Origin: Chloroflexota bacterium | GTDB taxonomy: Bacteria; Chloroflexota; Limnocylindria; Limnocylindrales; CSP1-4 | Assembly (NCBI GenBank): GCA_004298915.1 | Contig: SCTE01000342.1 | Location: forward strand, 1-9,786 | Direction of reading: 5' to 3' | DNA length: 9,786 nt | In this document: positions 6,736 through 9,786 of the stretch, piece by piece | How the letters are laid out: each line of letters opens with the position of its first letter | Numbering within the stretch: the first letter of the stretch is position 1 | Program-made: the position numbers and the translations under genes | The notes under the pieces: generated by a model | Databases searched by the model: none | Seen by the model: the letters and a program-made list of their open reading frames with translations, nothing else | What the model was told of the DNA's origin: nothing

Positions 6736-7836
6736 TCAGGCGTCCGTGGAAGCCGGGTCGACGAGATCGGCGAGGCGCTCGGCCTGATCGGTGGTGATCA
6801 GCGTGTCGATGAGCCGATCGAGGTCCCCGTCCATGACCCGCGGCAGGCTCGACAGGTCAACGTTGACGCGATGGTCGGTGACCCGGTCCTGTGGGAAGTT
6901 GTACGTCCGGATCTTGTCCGCGCGATCGCCCGAGCCGATCATCGACTTCCTGGCGGCCGAATCGGCCTCGCGCTGACGGCGGCGCTCGGCATCCTGCAGC
7001 CGAGCGCGGAGAACGGCCAGTGCCTTGGCCTTGTTCTTGTGCTGGCTCTTCTCGTCCTGGATCTCGACGACGAGGCCCGTCGGCAGATGGGTGATCCGGA
7101 CCGCCGAGTCGGTCGTGTTGACCGACTGCCCGCCCGGCCCGGATGAACGCTTGACGTCGATTCGGAGGTCGCGTTCCTCGTCGATCTCGATCTCGGTCGC
7201 CTCGACCTCAGGCATCACGACCACCGTCGCCGTCGAGGTGTGGGTTCGGCCGGACGATTCGGTCGCCGGGACGCGCTGAACCCGGTGCGTCCCGCCCTCG
7301 AACTTCAGGCGCGAGTAGGCACCGTCGCCCGCGATCTGGACGATCGCCTCCTTGATCCCGCCGATCCCCGTCTCGTTCAGGCTCATGACCTCGGGCGTCC
7401 AGCGATGGCGCTCGGCATACCGGAGATACATCCGGAGGAGCTCCGAGGCAAACAACGCGGCCTCCTCGCCACCGGCCCCGGCCCGGATCTCGAGGATGAC
7501 GTTGCCGTCATCGGCCGGGTCGCGCGGGAGCAGGAGGACCTTGAGTTCCTCGACCAGGCGCGTCTCATCGACCTCCAGCCGCTCGATCTCGTCGCGGGCC
7601 ATCTGGCGAAGGTCCTCGTCGGCCTCGGCGTCGCGCATCTCCCGGGCACCGGCCAGCTCGGCCCGGGTGTCAAGGAGGCGGCGATAGGCCGCCACGACTG
7701 GCTCCATGCGGGCGAATTCGCGCCCAAGCCGGCGGATCGCGTCGGGGTCGGTGCTCGTCTCCGGGAGCGCCAGCTGGACCTGGAGTTCGTCGAACTGCTG
7801 CGCGAGTTCCGCGAGCCTCGCGTCGAGCTCGCTCAT
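6736..7836 (-). CDS. prfA: Peptide chain release factor 1
   Basis: RF1 recognises UAA and UAG stop codons in the ribosomal A site and triggers peptide release. The 366-residue length is normal for the family. The stop-codon-reading motif is PAT at 190-192 in HRVQRVPATESSGR, which marks RF1 (RF2 has SPF). The catalytic GGQ is at 235-237 in SSGPGGQSVNTTDSAVRI. The N-terminal coiled coil covers about 1-105, and RAGAGGEEAALFA (118-130) and IRTYNFPQDRVTDHR (309-323) are further signatures. The ATG start overlaps the DUF1385 stop as ATGA. The methyltransferase acting on Q237 follows 4 bases downstream. Confidence 0.98.
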   Translation of the reverse strand: MSELDARLAELAQQFDELQVQLALPETSTDPDAIRRLGREFARMEPVVAAYRRLLDTRAELAGAREMRDAEADEDLRQMARDEIERLEVDETRLVEELKVLLLPRDPADDGNVILEIRAGAGGEEAALFASELLRMYLRYAERHRWTPEVMSLNETGIGGIKEAIVQIAGDGAYSRLKFEGGTHRVQRVPATESSGRTHTSTATVVVMPEVEATEIEIDEERDLRIDVKRSSGPGGQSVNTTDSAVRITHLPTGLVVEIQDEKSQHKNKAKALAVLRARLQDAERRRQREADSAARKSMIGSGDRADKIRTYNFPQDRVTDHRVNVDLSSLPRVMDGDLDRLIDTLITTDQAERLADLVDPASTDA

Positions 7837-8774
7837 CCCGGGCTGGCGGCCGGGACGAGCGGATCGAGTGGGGTGCGATCCGGCTGGTCAGAGCCGGCCG
7901 GGACGATCTCGCCATCCGCCTGGAGTGCCTGCTCCATCGAGACGATCGCGACCTCGATCTGGTCGTCCGAGGGCTGCTTCGTGGTGATCATCTGGACCAG
8001 GATCCCGGGCCACATCACGATCCGGATGAGCGGGTTGCCGCGGTGCCGCGCGCCCCACCGGAGGACCTCGTACCCGAGGGCGGCGAGCACCGGAATGAGC
8101 AGGATCCGGCTCGCGATCATGACGATGGGGTCCTGCCGCCCGACCAGGGTGAACGCGATGATCGACAGGATGATGAGGACGACGAGGAACTCGGTTCCGC
8201 AGCGCGGATGCGCGGTTGGATGGCGTCGCACGTTGTCCGTCGTGAGGGGCTGGCCGGCCTCGAGGGCGTGGATCGTCATGTGCTCGGCGCCGTGGTACTC
8301 GAAGACGCGCCGGATGTCCGGCGCCCGAGAGATCAGCGCGAGATAGCCGAGGAAGATCCCGACGCGGACCAGCCCCTCGACGAGGTGCTGCACGAATCCC
8401 TGCCGGATGTTGGAGGTCGTCACGCTGGCGATCACCAGCGGGAGCAGGAAGAACACCCCGATCCCGAGCACGAGGGTCAGCCCGAGCATCAATGCCACGG
8501 AACCGCGCCCGAGTTCGACGCCATCCTCGTTGGCCTGGATGTTGGCGCTCCGGATGAGCCAGCGAGTGCCGACGACCAGGGTTTCGTACAGCAGGACGAG
8601 CCCACGGACGAGCGGCGCCGTGGCCAACCGCCACGCGTGGGGCCCGGTGTTCAAGGGCTCCGACGCCCAGACGATGTGCCCATCCGGGTGCCGGAACGCC
8701 ACGGCGATCGCATCGCGACCGCGCATGAGGACACCCTCGATGAGGGCCTGACCGCCGTAGTTGAATCGTGCCAT
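7833..8774 (-). CDS. yqhQ: DUF1385 family membrane protein (YqhQ-like)
   Basis: This is a 313-residue integral membrane protein of a conserved but uncharacterised family; reaction and partners are unknown. It is recognised by GGQALIEGVLMRG at 7-19, EYHGAEHM at 159-166, HPRCGTEFL at 189-197 and TTKQPSDDQIEVA at 264-276. The conserved His, Glu and Cys residues look like a metal or active site, but that is inference. Hydrophobic helices lie at about 92-118, 131-149, 195-212 and 216-238. The last 30 residues are an acidic, Pro-rich tail not typical of the core. The ATG at 8774 gives the usual family N-terminus, yet no Shine-Dalgarno sequence precedes it. A -10-like TAGACT sits exactly 7 bases upstream. 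The gene lies between rpmE and prfA, a placement shared with other bacteria, and overlaps prfA by 4 bases. Confidence 0.93.
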   Translation of the reverse strand: MARFNYGGQALIEGVLMRGRDAIAVAFRHPDGHIVWASEPLNTGPHAWRLATAPLVRGLVLLYETLVVGTRWLIRSANIQANEDGVELGRGSVALMLGLTLVLGIGVFFLLPLVIASVTTSNIRQGFVQHLVEGLVRVGIFLGYLALISRAPDIRRVFEYHGAEHMTIHALEAGQPLTTDNVRRHPTAHPRCGTEFLVVLIILSIIAFTLVGRQDPIVMIASRILLIPVLAALGYEVLRWGARHRGNPLIRIVMWPGILVQMITTKQPSDDQIEVAIVSMEQALQADGEIVPAGSDQPDRTPLDPLVPAASPG

Positions 8775-8781
8775 GGGCGGA

Positions 8782-8810
8782 AGTCTACCGGCGGGACCCG
8801 AGAATCACGA
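8782..8810 (-). promoter_or_regulatory. Possible promoter for a leaderless DUF1385 transcript
   Basis: TAGACT (8787-8782) matches TANNNT. It is followed by 7 bases and then the ATG, so transcription could start at the initiation codon itself. A weak -35-like TCGTGA (8810-8805, 3 of 6 consensus bases) lies 17 bases before it. The lack of a Shine-Dalgarno site for this gene fits leaderless translation. The -35 match is poor, so this is only a candidate. Confidence 0.35.
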
Positions 8811-8833
8811 CGGCGGGCCGTGTCGGCCCGCCG
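8811..8833 (-). terminator. Perfect 10-bp GC hairpin between rpmE and DUF1385
   Basis: CGGCGGGCCG (8811-8820) and CGGCCCGCCG (8824-8833) are exact inverted repeats around a 3-base loop. On the transcribed strand the stem is followed by TCGTGATTCT, which has some T but no true run. It could end or attenuate the ribosomal-protein transcript, or simply stabilise its 3' end. The tight position between two genes makes chance less likely, but terminator activity is inferred. Confidence 0.55.
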
Positions 8834-8875
8834 CAGCGAGGATCTGCCCGAGGGACCGCTCGGTCGAGGAGCGCG

Positions 8876-9091
8876 TCAGCCGGCGCGCACCTGGCGCTCG
8901 AGGCGCTTGGTGAATCGCTCGACCTGCCCGGCCGTATCGATGATGGTCTGCTTGCCGGTGAAGAACGGATGGCAGTTGCCGCAGACGTCGACGCGGAGCT
9001 CGTTCCGGGTCGAGCCAACGGTCCACTCGGTCCCGCAGGACCCGCAGTGGACCTTCGCCTTGTGGTATTCGGGGTGGATGTCGGGCTTCAC
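8876..9091 (-). CDS. rpmE: 50S ribosomal protein L31, zinc-binding type
   Basis: This is a 71-residue component of the large ribosomal subunit that helps bridge to the small subunit. It opens with KPDIHPEYHK and carries the diagnostic VCGNCHPFFTGKQ (36-48) and VERFTKR (57-63). Four cysteines, C16, C19, C37 and C40, make it the zinc-containing form. The first pair is CGSC, whereas the well-known E. coli and Bacillus proteins have C-x-C. The start is GTG; no ATG is available nearby, and GAGGAG at 9104-9099 is spaced 7 bases upstream. It follows rpmA by 75 bases in which I see no other signal. Confidence 0.97.
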   Translation of the reverse strand: MKPDIHPEYHKAKVHCGSCGTEWTVGSTRNELRVDVCGNCHPFFTGKQTIIDTAGQVERFTKRLERQVRAG

Positions 9092-9098
9092 GATGCTT

Positions 9099-9104
9099 CT
9101 CCTC
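9099..9104 (-). promoter_or_regulatory. Shine-Dalgarno site of rpmE
   Basis: GAGGAG ends 7 bases before the GTG start codon of rpmE and decides that non-ATG start. Confidence 0.8.
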
Positions 9105-9166
9105 GGTGCCGTCCGAACGGGGTCGCGATGCCTCGTCGGTGGTCGCCGTGTGCTGGGGGTGCCGGG

Positions 9167-9445
9167 TCAGGCCTCGGCCGGGGCCGCGGCTGCGACTTCG
9201 ATGACGCGAACGCGCTTCTTGGTCTTTGTGGCGTAGTCGAACTTGACGTGGCCGGGAACCGTGGCAAAGACCGTGTAATCGCCGCCAAGGCCCGTTCCGT
9301 TGCCGGCGAGGAACGTCATGCCGCGCTGCCGGACGATGATCGTCCCGGCGGTCACGAGCTGGCCGTCACCGGCCTTGATGCCGAGACGCTGACCGACGCT
9401 GTCGCGGCCGTTCTTGGATGTGCCGCCGGCCTTCTTGTGGGCCAT
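9167..9445 (-). CDS. rpmA: 50S ribosomal protein L27
   Basis: L27 sits near the peptidyl-transferase centre, where its N-terminus contacts tRNA ends. The 92-residue protein starts MAHKKAGG and continues with SKNGRDSVGQRLGIK (10-24), IIVRQRGMTFLAGNGTGLG (36-54) and DYTVFATVPGHVKFD (56-70). It begins directly at MAHKK, so it lacks the N-terminal extension that Prp protease removes in Firmicutes. No prp gene lies between it and the preceding gene, which is only 5 bases away. The C-terminus has a short Ala-rich tail. AAGGA 12 bases before the ATG is a distant possible ribosome site. Confidence 0.98.
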   Translation of the reverse strand: MAHKKAGGTSKNGRDSVGQRLGIKAGDGQLVTAGTIIVRQRGMTFLAGNGTGLGGDYTVFATVPGHVKFDYATKTKKRVRVIEVAAAAPAEA

Positions 9446-9450
9446 CTCGA

Positions 9451-9786
9451 CTACTCGTCCTTCTTCGGTGCGCGAGCGCGCGTGGGCTTGTCGGCCGGAG
9501 CCGCCGATGCCTTCGGGGCCTTGGCCGCGGCAGGCTTCGTGGACTTCGTGGCCGTCGTGGCTGCCTTCGCCTTCGCGGGCGATCCAGCCGACGTGGACTT
9601 GGTTGCGGGTGCGGACGCCTTGGCGGCCTTCGCGGCCTTGGGCGCCGCCTTGGCCGGACCACCAGCTGCCTCGGCCTTCGGCTTCGGTGCGAGCTTGGCC
9701 GCGAGCGCGGCGTCGGCTTCAGCCTGGCGTCGTGCGGCCTCTTCGAGCCGCTGGCGCTCGGTCACCTTGGCCTCCGACGCCTTGGC
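9451..9786 (-). CDS. rplU: Ala/Lys-rich C-terminal tail, probably of ribosomal protein L21 (cut by right edge)
   Basis: The frame is open to the window edge: 111 residues and a TAG stop, with at least part of the gene outside. The visible part starts with a helical, possibly coiled-coil stretch (VTERQRLEEAARRQAEADAA). It then becomes a disordered-looking tail of Ala, Lys, Pro, Ser and Thr with AAK, KAT and KSTKP motifs, ending RAPKKDE. This composition resembles histone H1-like tails. No L21 core is visible. The L21 assignment rests on rplU normally lying immediately before rpmA and on the 5-base gap. A GTG at 9765 could start a separate small protein, but the frame continues beyond it. Such tails on ribosomal proteins in high-GC bacteria are thought to bind rRNA or DNA; that role is inference here. 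Confidence 0.6.
   Translation of the reverse strand, partial: AKASEAKVTERQRLEEAARRQAEADAALAAKLAPKPKAEAAGGPAKAAPKAAKAAKASAPATKSTSAGSPAKAKAATTATKSTKPAAAKAPKASAAPADKPTRARAPKKDE

Noticed and set aside
8043..9236. Plus-strand open frame of 397 codons across DUF1385, rpmE and the intergenic hairpin
   Set aside because: It crosses three well-supported minus-strand features and shows no domain.

Overview
This is a compact, high-GC stretch of bacterial chromosome in which every gene I can support is read from the minus strand. Genes are therefore described in transcription order, from the right end of the window to the left. There are ten complete genes and one truncated gene at each edge. There are no tRNA or rRNA genes, insertion sequences or CRISPR arrays. 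The host is not identifiable with certainty. High GC, an L27 that starts directly at MAHKK with no cleavable extension and no prp gene before it, and a DUF1385 gene between rpmE and prfA together suggest a Chloroflexota-type bacterium. This is an inference; an actinobacterium is less likely.

Right part (9786 to 8876), ribosomal proteins: an Ala/Lys-rich tail that is probably the end of L21 (rplU), then L27 (rpmA) and zinc-type L31 (rpmE). A perfect 10-bp GC hairpin follows at 8811-8833, and just after it is a possible leaderless promoter for the next gene.

Middle (8774 to 4205), translation-quality genes packed nose to tail with 1-4 base overlaps or a 4-base gap: DUF1385 membrane protein, release factor 1 (prfA), the methyltransferase that modifies release factors (prmC), a Cof-type HAD hydrolase, and the YrdC-type threonylcarbamoyl-AMP synthase (tsaC) used for t6A tRNA modification. 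After a 148-base gap come serine hydroxymethyltransferase (glyA) and a polyprenyl-phosphate sugar-1-phosphate transferase (wecA/tagO type) for cell-envelope glycan synthesis. The order rpmE-prfA-prmC-tsaC-glyA-wecA is a widely conserved bacterial neighbourhood that usually leads into the ATP synthase operon.

Left part (1622 to 1): in place of ATP synthase genes there are two exported proteins of unknown function, coupled to wecA by overlaps. The first is membrane-anchored, with a Pro/Thr stalk and a C-terminal PKD domain. The second is a secreted protein with a signal peptide and cadherin-like 'tandem-95' repeats that runs off the left edge. It has clearly more A/T-ending codons than the housekeeping genes. 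These two genes are the least ordinary part of the window.

I see no convincing new defence or mobile system. The points worth a second look are the surface-protein pair at the usual atp position, substitutions in signature motifs of WecA and PrmC, the H1-like L21 tail, and the hairpin plus leaderless-promoter arrangement before DUF1385.
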